Source: Bacteroidetes bacterium QS_9_68_14 (GTDB lineage Bacteria; Bacteroidota; Rhodothermia; Rhodothermales; Salinibacteraceae). Taken from it: a stretch of 64,000 bases of DNA. The stretch spans positions 1-64,000 of the forward strand of contig PXTT01000003.1 in the NCBI GenBank assembly GCA_003022535.1, given 5' to 3'. The number at the start of each line of letters is the position of its first letter. Position 1 is the stretch's first letter. The position numbers and the translations under genes were made by a program. Positions 52,874 to 63,073 of this stretch are shown here, one piece after another. Below the pieces are notes generated by a model. It made no database searches and had not been told where the DNA came from. It saw only the letters and a program-made list of their open reading frames with translations.

Positions 52874-54679
52874 TTATCTCGCTTTCCCGCGCTCCCGCTT
52901 CTCCGCGCCCTCACGCTCCCACGACCCCACCCGTTTTTCGACCTCGGTGCGGAGCTCTTCAATCGTGGCAGCGAGCTCGTCGCGCTCCTCTTCAGCTTCG
53001 CGCAGCGTCTCGCGCTCCTCGCTGACCATCTCGGCGTAGGGCTGTACGGTCTCGCGCATTTCCTCCATCGCCTTGTCGATCTCGCGGTCGAGCTGGCCGC
53101 TGAGAGCGCGGTGCAAGTCCGCGCGCAGCTCCTCGACGTGCTCGGTGAGCTGCCGCTTGGCCTTCTCGCGTTGCCGGGGCAAGACGAAGAGGCCCGCCCC
53201 GGCCACCGCCGCCGAGGTCGCCAGCCCGAAACCGCCGAGCGTGTCGAGCCCCGCCGCCGCGATCAAGACCACCGAGAGGCCCGCCACGCCCCCCGTGACG
53301 AGGCCGCCTTTCTGCAACAGGTCCGTCGCGTTGTAGACGTTCTCCAGAATGCGGCGCGACTCCTCCTCCATGTCGAGGTTCTTCATCTCCCGCTCGGCCG
53401 AGCGCATGATCTGGCCGTGCACCTCCGCGCGGTTGTAGGTGAACTCCCCGCCTTCGCTGCCCGGGAGCTGGCTGCCGGCCTCGCGCATTCGCTTCCCGAG
53501 CGTGCGCAGCGTCTGGCGCTCGAGCTTCAGGGCACGCTCGGTGAGCTGGTCGACCGCCTCGGTGACGTGGCCTTCGATCTGGCGGTCGAGGTCGCGCACC
53601 ACCTGCCGCTCAAACTCTTCCTTGAAGCGATCCTTGTTGCGCAGCATCCCGATCTTGCTCACGCGAATGTTGTCTTCCAGAAAGCGCGTGCCGCGTTGCT
53701 CGATCTTCATCAACAGCTTGTCGATCTCGGCGAGGTGGCGCTCGTAGCCGCCTTCGAGCTCGGCGCGTACGTCCTCGATTTCGCTTTCGAGGAAGTCGAG
53801 GTTGTCCTCGTCTTCGCTCAGCACGTCGCGCCGGTCCGCGAGCTCCTCGGAGAAGCGCCCCAGCAGCCGCTCGCCGGCCTCCAGCGGGGAGCTGAGCTTG
53901 ATGGCCACGCGCTCCGTGCCGCTGAGGGTGTGCTGCATGAAGTCCTCCAGCGCCTCGAAACGGCTCTCGCCCCAGCGCTCGTCCGCGCGCCCCTCGCCCT
54001 CGATGCGCGCCTCGTAGGCCTTCTCGGCGCTGACGGGGAAGACCTCCGGCTCGAAGTGCAAGAGCTCGCGGCACCCGTCCTTGACGTGGGCGATCACCTG
54101 CTGAAGGTCTTCTTCCGAGCGCGCGAGGTCGGCCTTGTTGACCACGAAGACGAGGCGCCGTCCCCAGTCCTCACGGATGAACTCCAAGAACTGCCGCTCC
54201 GAGTCGGAGAGCGGGCGGTCGTAGCTGGTGATGAAGAGCACCAGGTCGCTGCGCGGGATGAAGTCCTCGGTGACTTGCTGGTGCTCTTGGACGATGGAGT
54301 TGGTGCCAGGGGTGTCCACGAACGCCACGTCGCGCAGCATCTCGATGGGGGCGCGCTTCTCGACCATGACGTCAGAGCGCGGGCGCGTGACCTCTTTTTC
54401 GCCGTGGCGCAGGAGCGTGATCTTGTCGGTCGTGGGCGTGGGGCCTTCCGGCATGACCTCCTGCCCGAAGAGCGCATTGAGCAGGCGCGACTTGCCGGCG
54501 TTGAACTCCCCGACGACGACGACCAGAAAGAGCTCCCCGAGGTTCTCGACCAGGTCGGCGAGCTGGGCCGTCACCTCGGGGTCGGAGCCGGCTTTCTCAA
54601 AAAGCTCCTTCATGCGCTGGAGGACCGCCTGCTCGCGCTGGAGGAGCGCGTAAGTTTCTTCGTCGAGTTGAACGTCCAT
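52874..54679 (-). CDS. bacterial dynamin-like GTPase
   Basis: FLVVVVGEFNAGKSRLLNALFGQEVMPEGPTPTTDKITLLRHG...VAFVDTPGTNSIVQEHQQVTEDFIPRSDLVLFITS...VVNKADL. Confidence 0.95.
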   Translation of the reverse strand: MDVQLDEETYALLQREQAVLQRMKELFEKAGSDPEVTAQLADLVENLGELFLVVVVGEFNAGKSRLLNALFGQEVMPEGPTPTTDKITLLRHGEKEVTRPRSDVMVEKRAPIEMLRDVAFVDTPGTNSIVQEHQQVTEDFIPRSDLVLFITSYDRPLSDSERQFLEFIREDWGRRLVFVVNKADLARSEEDLQQVIAHVKDGCRELLHFEPEVFPVSAEKAYEARIEGEGRADERWGESRFEALEDFMQHTLSGTERVAIKLSSPLEAGERLLGRFSEELADRRDVLSEDEDNLDFLESEIEDVRAELEGGYERHLAEIDKLLMKIEQRGTRFLEDNIRVSKIGMLRNKDRFKEEFERQVVRDLDRQIEGHVTEAVDQLTERALKLERQTLRTLGKRMREAGSQLPGSEGGEFTYNRAEVHGQIMRSAEREMKNLDMEEESRRILENVYNATDLLQKGGLVTGGVAGLSVVLIAAAGLDTLGGFGLATSAAVAGAGLFVLPRQREKAKRQLTEHVEELRADLHRALSGQLDREIDKAMEEMRETVQPYAEMVSEERETLREAEEERDELAATIEELRTEVEKRVGSWEREGAEKRERGKAR

Positions 54680-55138
54680 CAGGGAGCGGTCGGCGGTCAG
54701 CAGTCAGCGCGTTTGTTCGGGACCCCTTCTCTTCTTTCTCGAATCTACGTTTTTGGGAAGATATGAAGGCGGTCGGGGCGTTTGCGAACGTACAAGTGCA
54801 AACGTCTCGCCTGCCGGAATCGTGCCGAGAACGCCGGCGCTGCGTTGCCGCTCCTCGTGTCGCAGGACATGAAGTGGGGCGCAGGGACGCGCGTGGACGG
54901 GGCCACGACTTTCTCCCGCTCGATCGATGGCCGTCGGCGCCACGCCCGCGCCGCTCCTGCCTGGCACGCCGCCGGGCAAGTTTCGAGGCGAAGGGGCCCT
55001 GATGAGTGCGGGAGCGTGGGAAGTTTTTGGGGAAGACGGGCGCAGAGCCGCTGGGCGGGAACACCATTTGCGAATGGATTTAGCACGCCTGCCCCTGACA
55101 GACGTTCGACCTGCCACGCTCAACCTTCCCCCTGACTG

Positions 55139-55459
55139 ATGCCTACCTACCGGTATCGCCGCGAGGACGGCACCACGTTCGAGATCCGCCAGAAGATCAC
55201 CGCCGACGCGCTCGAGGAATGCCCCGAGACGGGCCAACCCGTGGAGCGCGTCATCACTGGTGGAATGGGCTTCCAGCTCAAGGGCGGCGGCTGGTACGAG
55301 GACGGCTACACCCGCCCCGAAGCCAAAGAGGAAGCGGCGGAGGGCGAGGGCAGCGGCGAAGACGCAAACGGCGACGCCGAAGCGGCGGGCAGCGCGGACG
55401 ACGACCGCTCGACGTCGGATGGCGCGACCCCCTCTTCGGAAAAAGGTGATGCGGCGTAG
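55139..55459 (+). CDS. FmdB-like protein lacking canonical Cys knuckles, acidic tail
   Basis: MPTYRYRREDGTTFEIRQKITADALEECPETGQPVERVITGGMGFQLKGGGWYEDGY resembles FmdB zinc-ribbon layout. Confidence 0.75.
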   Translation: MPTYRYRREDGTTFEIRQKITADALEECPETGQPVERVITGGMGFQLKGGGWYEDGYTRPEAKEEAAEGEGSGEDANGDAEAAGSADDDRSTSDGATPSSEKGDAA

Positions 55460-55538
55460 CCCCTGCGCCGTCGCGGTTTCCGTTTTTCCATCCCTGACGT
55501 TTCCGCGCTTGCGTACTTCTTCGCAAGCGCGCGCGCCG

Positions 55539-56963
55539 CTACGCCAGCGCCTTCAGTTCGCTCACGATGGCGTCGGCCGACTCCTTCGCGTCGCCGAAGA
55601 GCATCTTCGTGCTGTCGGCGTAGAAGAGCTCGTTGTCCACGCCGCTGTAGCCGGGGCTGAGGCTGCGCTTCATCACGACGACCGTCTCGGCCTCGTCTAC
55701 GTTCAGGATGGGCATCCCTGAGATGTCGTTGCCCGGCTCGCGCGCGGCGGGGTTGACCACGTCATTAGCGCCGACGACCAGCGCCACGTCTGTCTGCGCG
55801 AACTCGCCGTTGACCTCTTCCATCTCAAAGAGCTTGTCGTAGGGCACGTTCGCCTCGGCAAGGAGCACGTTCATGTGCCCCGGCATCCGCCCGGCCACCG
55901 GGTGGATGGCGTACTTGACCGTCACGCCGCGCTCCTCCAGCAGCTCGGCCATTTCGCGGAGTTGATGCTGCGCCTGCGCCACGGCGAGGCCGTAGCCGGG
56001 CACGATGATGACCTGGTCGGCGTAGCTGGTGAGGATCGTCGTGTCGTCGGGGCTGGTTTCGCTGACGGTGCGGCCCTCGGGGGCCTCCGCCGCCGCGCCG
56101 GCCGCGCCCTCCTCGCCGCCGAAGCCGCCGGTCAGCACGTTCACCAGCGAGCGGTTCATTGCCTCGCACATGATGACCGTCAGGATAAAGCCGGCCGCGC
56201 CGACGAGCGTGCCGCTGACGATGAGCGCGATGTTGCCCAGCACGAATCCCGTCGCGGCGGCGGCGAGGCCGGAGTAGGAGTTCAAAAGGGCCACGACCAC
56301 CGGCATGTCCGCCCCGCCGATGGGCACGACCAGGAGCACGCCCAGCGCCAGCGCGCTGAGCGAAAGAATCACGATGCTCAGGGTCGTCAGCCACGCCGCG
56401 GCGCCCGCGCTCGCCACGAAGACGCCGCCGAAGAAGACGGCCCCGCCCAGAAGGCCCAGCGTGGCCGTGCGCATCCCGGTGAAGTCGATGGGGTTGCCGC
56501 CGAGGCGCCCGCTGAGCTTGCCATAGGCCACGAACGAGCCCGAGCACGTCACCATCCCGATCAGGACGCTCAGGACGACGGTGAAGGCGGTCCCGGCGCC
56601 CAGCTCGGTGTCGGGGGCGAGGACCTCGGAGCCGCCGGTGTACTGCGCGACCTCCGCCAGCGCCACGAGCGCCGAGGCGAGCCCGCCGAAACCGTTAAAG
56701 ACGGCCACGAGCTCGGGCATGGCCGTCATCTCGACCTGCCGCGCGAGCACGGCCCCGATCCCCGCGCCGATCAGAAGGCCCAGGATCATCATCCACGGCG
56801 AGAGGATGTCGTCCAGAAAGAGCGTGGCCAGGACGGCCACGAGCATCCCGCCGGCGGCCAGCTGATTGCCGCGGCGCGCGGTGGCGGGCGACTGCATCCG
56901 CCGCAGGCCCACGATGAAGAGCGCCGCCGCGGCGAGGTAGGCCAGTTGAATGACGGTCTCCAT
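55539..56963 (-). CDS. pntB: NAD(P) transhydrogenase subunit beta
   Basis: 474 aa; PVAGRMPGHMNVLLAEANVPYDKLFEMEEVNGEFAQTDVALVVGANDVVNPAAREPGNDISGMPILNVDEAETVVVMKRSLSPGYSGVDNELF. Confidence 0.98.
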   Translation of the reverse strand: METVIQLAYLAAAALFIVGLRRMQSPATARRGNQLAAGGMLVAVLATLFLDDILSPWMMILGLLIGAGIGAVLARQVEMTAMPELVAVFNGFGGLASALVALAEVAQYTGGSEVLAPDTELGAGTAFTVVLSVLIGMVTCSGSFVAYGKLSGRLGGNPIDFTGMRTATLGLLGGAVFFGGVFVASAGAAAWLTTLSIVILSLSALALGVLLVVPIGGADMPVVVALLNSYSGLAAAATGFVLGNIALIVSGTLVGAAGFILTVIMCEAMNRSLVNVLTGGFGGEEGAAGAAAEAPEGRTVSETSPDDTTILTSYADQVIIVPGYGLAVAQAQHQLREMAELLEERGVTVKYAIHPVAGRMPGHMNVLLAEANVPYDKLFEMEEVNGEFAQTDVALVVGANDVVNPAAREPGNDISGMPILNVDEAETVVVMKRSLSPGYSGVDNELFYADSTKMLFGDAKESADAIVSELKALA

Positions 56964-57060
56964 AGTGCTGCAGTGTTGTGATGTTGGAGTGTTGCGGGGC
57001 CTGGGTGCTCTCGTGCGCGAGCGCGGCCTCTCAACACCCGCGCATCACAACACGCGAACA
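56964..57060. repeat. heptad-periodic imperfect inverted repeat, pntA2-pntB gap
   Basis: GTGCTGC|AGTGTTG|TGATGTT|GGAGTGT ... CAACACCCGCGCATCACAACACGCGAACAC. Confidence 0.65.
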
Positions 57061-57372
57061 CTATTTTACTTTCGCGCCTTCCGGCTCAGCCCCGCCAGAG
57101 GAGCGTTGCTTCTGGGCGAACATCTGGAGCATCCGGTCGGTCACGAGGAAGCCGCCGACGACGTTAATTGTCGCCACCACCAGCGCGAGGAAGCCCAGCC
57201 ACGCGGACCACCCGCCCCCGCTCATGCCCGCCGCGATCAGCGCGCCGACGACCGTGATCCCGCTGATGGCGTTGGCCCCGCTCATCAGCGGCGTGTGCAG
57301 CGTCTGCGGCACCTTGCTGAGAATCTCGTTGCCCAGGAAGGCGGAGAGGACGAAAACGATAAAGTTCTGCAT
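57061..57372 (-). CDS. pntA2: NAD(P) transhydrogenase subunit alpha part 2
   Basis: MQNFIVFVLSAFLGNEILSKVPQTLHTPLMSGANAISGITVVGALIAAG. Confidence 0.96.
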   Translation of the reverse strand: MQNFIVFVLSAFLGNEILSKVPQTLHTPLMSGANAISGITVVGALIAAGMSGGGWSAWLGFLALVVATINVVGGFLVTDRMLQMFAQKQRSSGGAEPEGAKVK

Positions 57373-57411
57373 AGGGCTTCGCGGTTTTGGATGGGAGTGT
57401 CGGGTTGGGCC

Positions 57412-58962
57412 TCAGGCCGACGGCGGCTTCCACTCGTCGTCGGGCGTTTCGTCTTCTTCGGCACTCGCCTCGTCTTCGCCGAACGTCGTCTCCTGTGCCT
57501 CTCCGGCGTAGCCCGGTTCGTCGCTTTCATTGCCGGAGCCTCCGTCCTCGCCGGTCCCCGTTTTCTCCTGTTCGGTCCTCCCCATCCCAGACGTCGATTC
57601 CTCTCCTGCCCCGCCCGTTTCGTCGTCCGCTTCGGACGTCTCACTGCCGGAAGCCCCGCCGCCGGCAGCCTCGCTGCCGGAGGGCTCGCCCTCTATTACG
57701 CGGGCCGCATCGCCGCTTGCGTCATCCGACCCGTGCGTCGCCTCCGGTTGCGCCTCTTCGCCTGCCCCCTTTTCCTGCTTCCCTTCCTTAGCAGATTCCT
57801 CTTCCCGCGCCGGAAGCCCCAGCGCCTCACGCACGCGCTCCGCGCGGACGTCTCCGTCGTGCGCCACGCACGCCCCGGCGAACACGTCGTCATCGAAGTC
57901 GGGCGCGAACGCGCCGTCGTCGCCGACGAACGCCTGCACGAGCGCCGCGACGGTACGCGCGTAGAGCTGGCTGGCGTGGACGGGCATCTCGGCCGGCAGG
58001 TTGGTGGGGCCGAAGACCTGCACGCCGTGCTCGCGGACGGTCTCGCCCGCCTCGGTGAGCGCGCAGTTGCCTCCGCCCGGCGCCGCGAGGTCCACCACCA
58101 CCGATCCGGGCGCCATCGTCTCGACGGCCTCCTCGCTGACCAAGACCGGCGCGTCGCCGCCGGGAATGAGCGCGGTCGAGATCACCACGTCCGCCTCGGC
58201 GACGTGGGGAGCGAGCAGCTCGGGCTGGCGCTCCTGAATCTCTTCGCCCAGCTCTTTCGCGTAGCCGCCTTCGCCCTCGCCGCCCGCGATGTCGGCTTCG
58301 AGGTCCACGAAGTCTGCGCCGAGGCTCCGGACCTCCTCACGCGTGGCCTCGCGGATGTCGTAGCCTTTGGTCTGGGCGCCGAGGCGCTGCGCGGTGGCGA
58401 TGGCCTGCAGGCCGGCCACGCCCGCCCCCAGCACCAGCACTTGCGCGGGGCGAATGGTGCCGGCGGCGGTAGTCAGGAGCGGGAAAAACTTCGGCAGCGC
58501 GTGCGCCCCGATCAGCGCGGCGCGGTAGCCGGCGAGGCTGCTCATCGCACTGAGCGCGTCCATCTTCTGCGCGCGGCTGATGCGCGGGACCAACTCCATC
58601 GAGAGCGCCGTCGCGCCCACCTCGGCGAGCGTGCGGATGCGCTCGGGGGCGCCCAGCGGGTCGAGCAGGCCGACGAGCACTTGGCCGTCGCTCAGTTTCC
58701 GGATCTCTTCCTCCGGCAGCGGAGCGACGATGGCCACGACCTCGGCCCCCAGCACCTCCTCGCGGCTGGCGACCTCGGCTCCCGCGTCGGCAAAGTCTTC
58801 GTCGGCGTGGTACGCGCCCTCGCCGGCGCCTTCTTCGACCACGACGTTCAGCCCCCGGTCTTCGGCGCCCCCGTCGGTGAGTCGGCGCACCACGTCGGGC
58901 ACGAGGGCCACGCGCGTCTCGCCGTCGGCAGTTTCGTTTGGAACGCCAATCGTCAGCGGCAT
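57412..58962 (-). CDS. pntA1: NAD(P) transhydrogenase subunit alpha part 1 with long acidic C-terminal tail
   Basis: MPLTIGVPNETADGETRVALVPDVVRRLTDGG...PRISRAQKMDALSAMSSLAGYRAALIGAHALPKFFPLLTTAAGTIRPAQVLVLGAGVAGLQAIATA. Confidence 0.96.
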   Translation of the reverse strand: MPLTIGVPNETADGETRVALVPDVVRRLTDGGAEDRGLNVVVEEGAGEGAYHADEDFADAGAEVASREEVLGAEVVAIVAPLPEEEIRKLSDGQVLVGLLDPLGAPERIRTLAEVGATALSMELVPRISRAQKMDALSAMSSLAGYRAALIGAHALPKFFPLLTTAAGTIRPAQVLVLGAGVAGLQAIATAQRLGAQTKGYDIREATREEVRSLGADFVDLEADIAGGEGEGGYAKELGEEIQERQPELLAPHVAEADVVISTALIPGGDAPVLVSEEAVETMAPGSVVVDLAAPGGGNCALTEAGETVREHGVQVFGPTNLPAEMPVHASQLYARTVAALVQAFVGDDGAFAPDFDDDVFAGACVAHDGDVRAERVREALGLPAREEESAKEGKQEKGAGEEAQPEATHGSDDASGDAARVIEGEPSGSEAAGGGASGSETSEADDETGGAGEESTSGMGRTEQEKTGTGEDGGSGNESDEPGYAGEAQETTFGEDEASAEEDETPDDEWKPPSA

Positions 58963-59088
58963 GGGCGCGTGGCTTTTCAGGTAAGGCTTGCGGCGGCTTC
59001 AACGTAGGGCAACGCCGCGCCGGGTGCAACGTTTTGAGTGCGGAGGCAAGGGGAACCGCCACACTCTCGTGCTCTCACGCTCCCGCCC

Positions 59089-60231
59089 TCAAGCCCTGCG
59101 CTCGAACTCGTCCATGAAGTTGACGAGCGCGTCCACGGCCTCTTGCGGGAGGGCGTTGTACATCGAGGCGCGGATGCCGCCGACGGTGCGGTGGCCCTCC
59201 AGCGACACGAGGCCCTCGGCTTCCGCCTCTTCGAGAAAGCGCTCCTCCAGCTCCTCGCTGGGCAGCCGAAACGTGGCGTTCATCTTCGAGCGCGCGTCCG
59301 CCGCGACCGCGCCGCGGTAGAAGTCCGTCGCGTCGATGCGGTCGTAGAGCGTCTGGGCCTTCTTTTCGTTGCGCTTCTCGATCTCGGCCACGCCGCCCTG
59401 CGCTTTGAGCCACCGCATCACCTTCTCGACGACGTAGACGGCAAAGACCGGCGGCGTGTTGAAGCGCCTCTCCGCGTGCGTACCGTAGTCCAGCATCGTG
59501 GGCAGCGGCTGGCGGCGTTGCTCCAGGAAGTCGGAGCGCACCAGCACGATGGTCACGCCCGCCGGGCCGACGTTTTTCTGCGCGCCGGCGTAGACAAGCC
59601 CGTAGCGCTCGGGGTGCTTCAGCGGTCGGCTCATGAAGTCGCTCGAGGCGTCGCACACCAGCGGCGCGGGCGCCTCGGGCGTGAAATGGTACTGCGTGCC
59701 CGCGACCGTGTTGTTGGAGGTGAAGTGCACGTAGGCCGCCTCGTCGTCGAGGCTCATCTCCTCGTGGCCGGGGACGTACGTGAAGCCGCCGTCCGTCTCG
59801 CCGCGCGAGGCTTCGCGCACGCTCCCGCCTGTCTCCTGGCCCACGATCTCGCCTTCGCGGATGGCCTTCTTCCCCCACCGCCCGGTGACGAGATAGTCCG
59901 CCGAGTCGCCGGCGCCGAGAAAGTTGAGCGGCACCTGGTGGAACTGCATCGAGGCCCCGCCCTGCAAAAAGAGCACGTGCCACTCGTCGCCCAGCCTCAG
60001 CAGCTCCTTGATGAGCGCGCGGGCGCTCTTTTCGATCTCGTCGTAGCCGGCGGAGCGGTGGCTGATCTCCATCACCGACGCGCCGATTTCCTCGTTCAAG
60101 AGGGGTAGCTCGCTGCGCACCTCTTCGAGCACCTCGACCGGCAGCGTAGCCGGCCCGGCCGAGAAATTGTAGAGGCGCCCAGGGGGGTGGCCTGAACGCG
60201 TGGCGGGTGGGGCTTTCTGCGTCGAAGGCAT
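59089..60231 (-). CDS. serC: phosphoserine aminotransferase
   Basis: LYNFSAGPATLPVEVLEEVRSELPLLNEEIGASVMEISHRSAGYDEIEKSARALIKELLRLGDEWHVLFLQGGASMQF. Confidence 0.97.
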   Translation of the reverse strand: MPSTQKAPPATRSGHPPGRLYNFSAGPATLPVEVLEEVRSELPLLNEEIGASVMEISHRSAGYDEIEKSARALIKELLRLGDEWHVLFLQGGASMQFHQVPLNFLGAGDSADYLVTGRWGKKAIREGEIVGQETGGSVREASRGETDGGFTYVPGHEEMSLDDEAAYVHFTSNNTVAGTQYHFTPEAPAPLVCDASSDFMSRPLKHPERYGLVYAGAQKNVGPAGVTIVLVRSDFLEQRRQPLPTMLDYGTHAERRFNTPPVFAVYVVEKVMRWLKAQGGVAEIEKRNEKKAQTLYDRIDATDFYRGAVAADARSKMNATFRLPSEELEERFLEEAEAEGLVSLEGHRTVGGIRASMYNALPQEAVDALVNFMDEFERRA

Positions 60232-60316
60232 AGCGGGAAGGGATTTTATCTAAGAACGTAGAGGCACAACTGGTCGTGCCCGTACACGCGAGAGAGGCGT
60301 CCACGGTCCGCCGTCC

Positions 60317-61519
60317 TCACGGCAGTAGCGACACCGCCAGGACGTCGTCGTGGCGCTCGATGTCCGCGATGGCCTCCTCGTTCGGGTTGCCGTCGAAGCG
60401 GATGTGCGCCACCGCCGCGTCCCCCCCGGCGAAGATCAGGTTCTCCATCTCCTGGACGTTCCAGCCGGCCTCGCGCACCTCGTCGAGCACGCCGGCAAGC
60501 ACGCCCACGTCGTCGCGGTGGCGCACGGTGAGCTGGTGCGCCCCCTCCGAGGGCTCGGCGAGGTTGACGCAGTTCGGCACTTGCCCGGTCTCGGCAAAGG
60601 TCTTGACGACGCGCGCCGCCTCCAGCGCCGTCGCGTCCTGCGCCTGCTGCGTCGAAGCGCCGATGTGGTGCGTCACGTAGCAACGCGGGTGCTGCATGAG
60701 CGGATGCTCGAATCCGGTGGCCTCCTTTTCGGAGGGCTCGCCCTCGACGAGATCCAGCGCAGCGCGGAGGTTTTTCGCGTCGAGGGCCCACTGGAGCGCC
60801 TCCTCGTCCACCACGGCCGCGCGGCTGGTGTTGACGAAGTACGCGCCGTCGTCCATTTCCTCGAAGAAGGCGCGGTCCGCGAGGTGCTCGGTCTCGGGCG
60901 TGGAGGCGACGTGCAGGCTCACCACGTCGGCAAGGCGAGCCACGGCGGCGGGGCATTCGGCCCGGGCGATCCCACGCGCGGCGGCGCCCTCCTCGGTAAG
61001 TGAGCGGCTCCAGGCGGCCACGTCCATCTCGAAGCCTTTCGCGCGGGCGGCCACCGCCTCGCCAACGTTGCCGAGCCCCACGATGCCGAGCGTCTTGCCT
61101 TTGAGGCCGTCGGCGTGGGCGTACTTCTTTTTGTTCCAGTGCCCGGCGCGCGCGTCCATCACGTTGCCGGGAATCCCGCGGTCGAGCGCCACGACGAGCC
61201 CCATCGTGAGCTCGGCGACGGCGACGGAGTTCTGCCCAGGGCAGTTGGCCACGAAGATGCCACGGTCCGAGGCCGCGCTGGTGTCGATGGTGTCGTAGCC
61301 GGCCCCGGCGCGCACGATCAGTTCGAGGTGAGGGTTCGCGTCCATCATCGGGCCGGTGACGCGCGTGGAGCGCACCACCAGCACGGCGGGCGCCTCGTCG
61401 GCCATCGCCTCGGCGAGGGCGTCCCCGCTGAGGGAGGCGTCCTTAGTGACGGCGTGGCCGGCGCCTTCGAGATCGCGCAGGCCGGCGTCGGCGACGTTGC
61501 TGGCGACGAGAACCTTCAT
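60317..61519 (-). CDS. serA: D-3-phosphoglycerate dehydrogenase (ACT domain)
   Basis: MKVLVASNVADAGLRDLE...VRAGAGYDTIDTSAASDRGIFVANCPGQNSVAVAELTMGLVVALDR...GIVGLGNVGEAVAARAKGF. Confidence 0.96.
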   Translation of the reverse strand: MKVLVASNVADAGLRDLEGAGHAVTKDASLSGDALAEAMADEAPAVLVVRSTRVTGPMMDANPHLELIVRAGAGYDTIDTSAASDRGIFVANCPGQNSVAVAELTMGLVVALDRGIPGNVMDARAGHWNKKKYAHADGLKGKTLGIVGLGNVGEAVAARAKGFEMDVAAWSRSLTEEGAAARGIARAECPAAVARLADVVSLHVASTPETEHLADRAFFEEMDDGAYFVNTSRAAVVDEEALQWALDAKNLRAALDLVEGEPSEKEATGFEHPLMQHPRCYVTHHIGASTQQAQDATALEAARVVKTFAETGQVPNCVNLAEPSEGAHQLTVRHRDDVGVLAGVLDEVREAGWNVQEMENLIFAGGDAAVAHIRFDGNPNEEAIADIERHDDVLAVSLLP

Positions 61520-61592
61520 TTCGTTATTCGTGGCTTATTGTTCGTGGTTCGCCTGCCCGCCGCTGCCGAGTCGGGGAACGCCGTCCGCCCTT

Positions 61593-62831
61593 TTAGCCGA
61601 ACCGGTGTGCCAGCAGGCCGCTACGCAGCTTGGGTTCGAACCAGGTGGACTTGGGCGGCATCAGCTCGCCTGCGTCCGAGACGTCGAGGAGGTCTTCGAT
61701 CTGAGTCGGGTGCATCGAGAAGGCCGCCTGGGCCTGGCCCTCGTCCACGCGGCGCTCCAGCTCGCCGGTCCCGCGGATGCCGCCGACGAAGCCCAAGTTC
61801 GGGCCGCGGCGCGGGTCCGTGATGCCCAGCACCGGCTCCAGGACGAACTCCGAGAGGCGCGCCACGTCGAGTTGGTCGGCGCGGCCCTCCCGCTCGGTCT
61901 CGGGCAACGCGAGCCGGTGCCAGGCGCCGCCGTCTCCAGCATTCAGGTAGCAGCACACCGCGCCGGCAACCTCCGGGGCGGCGTGGCCGGCATTTTTCTC
62001 GACGCCGACCCGCGTCTCCAGCTTTTCCAGAAACGCCTCGGGGCCCTCCGGCAGCTCGTAAACGACGCGGTTGTAGGGCAGAATGCGCATCTGGTCCATC
62101 GGGAAGAGAACGGCCGGGAAGAACTCGGCCTCGGGAGCGGCCTCCTCGCTCTCGCGGAGCTCGGCGGCGGCGCGGCTGGCGGCCTTGCAGCGGTGGTGCC
62201 CGTCGGCCACGTAGAGTTGCGGGACGGCCCCGAAGGCGTCGGAGAGCGCCTCGGGATCGGGGGCGCGCCAGAGGGTGTGGCGCACCGCGCCGGCCGTTTC
62301 GCTCTCGATCTCAAAATCGTAGAGCGGGTCGGCCTGCATGGCCTCCTCGGTAAGGCGTTCGACCTCGTCGTCCCCGCGGTAGGTGAGCATGACCGGCTCG
62401 GCGTGAGCACGCTGGGTGAGGATGTGGCGCGTGCGGTCGTCTTCTTTGGCCGGGCGCGTCTCCTCGTGCTTCAGAATGGTGCCGTCGTCGTACTCGGCCA
62501 CGGCCACGCCCCCGAAGAGGCCCGTCTGGGCGCGCCCGTTCATCACGAGGCGGTAGACGTAGAGGCCAGGCGTGTCCTCAGTCTGCATGAAGGCCGACGC
62601 GGCAAAGCGGTGCAGGTTCTCGGCTCCCTTTTCGTACACCTCCGGCGCGTGCTCGTCGGTGCCTTCCGGCAGGTCGATCTCGGGGCGAATGACGTGCAAG
62701 AAGCTCTTGTCGTTGCCCGCGGCGAGCCGGCGCGCCTCTGCCACGCTCACCACGTCGTAGGGCACAGAGGCGACGGCCTTGGCGTCTTGGGGACGGGGGC
62801 GCAGGGCGCGAAACGGGTGGAGCGTGGCCAT
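61593..62831 (-). CDS. DUF1015 family protein
   Basis: MATLHPFRALRPRPQDAKAVASVPYDVVSVAEARRLAAGNDKSFLHVIRPEIDLPEGTD...; next to serA/serC. Confidence 0.93.
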   Translation of the reverse strand: MATLHPFRALRPRPQDAKAVASVPYDVVSVAEARRLAAGNDKSFLHVIRPEIDLPEGTDEHAPEVYEKGAENLHRFAASAFMQTEDTPGLYVYRLVMNGRAQTGLFGGVAVAEYDDGTILKHEETRPAKEDDRTRHILTQRAHAEPVMLTYRGDDEVERLTEEAMQADPLYDFEIESETAGAVRHTLWRAPDPEALSDAFGAVPQLYVADGHHRCKAASRAAAELRESEEAAPEAEFFPAVLFPMDQMRILPYNRVVYELPEGPEAFLEKLETRVGVEKNAGHAAPEVAGAVCCYLNAGDGGAWHRLALPETEREGRADQLDVARLSEFVLEPVLGITDPRRGPNLGFVGGIRGTGELERRVDEGQAQAAFSMHPTQIEDLLDVSDAGELMPPKSTWFEPKLRSGLLAHRFG

Positions 62832-62955
62832 CGGCAGGACGGTGCGAAAACGAGGCGACGGGACGGGCCTCGAAGTATAATCGATGGCGCTCGCAGATGG
62901 AACGCCGCGCTTGTAGGCAAACCGTAAAAAGCGCTCGTTCAAACGATTGTGAAAC

Positions 62956-62981
62956 GGCCGGCTTTTCAGATTTTGCCGGCC
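62956..62981. promoter_or_regulatory. perfect 7-bp inverted repeat in the gap between DUF1015 gene and tRNA-fMet
   Basis: GGCCGGC-ttttcagatttt-GCCGGCC. Confidence 0.4.
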
Positions 62982-63073
62982 CGACCGGGAACCCACCGCG
63001 TCGCTCGTCATAACGGACTCCTGCGACACAGAGAAAACCTTGCGGGGTGGAGCAGTTGGTAGCTCATCGGGCT

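Noticed and set aside
53111-54766. 551-aa plus-strand ORF antisense to the dynamin-like GTPase
   Set aside because: Shadow ORF; the GTPase on the opposite strand has intact G motifs
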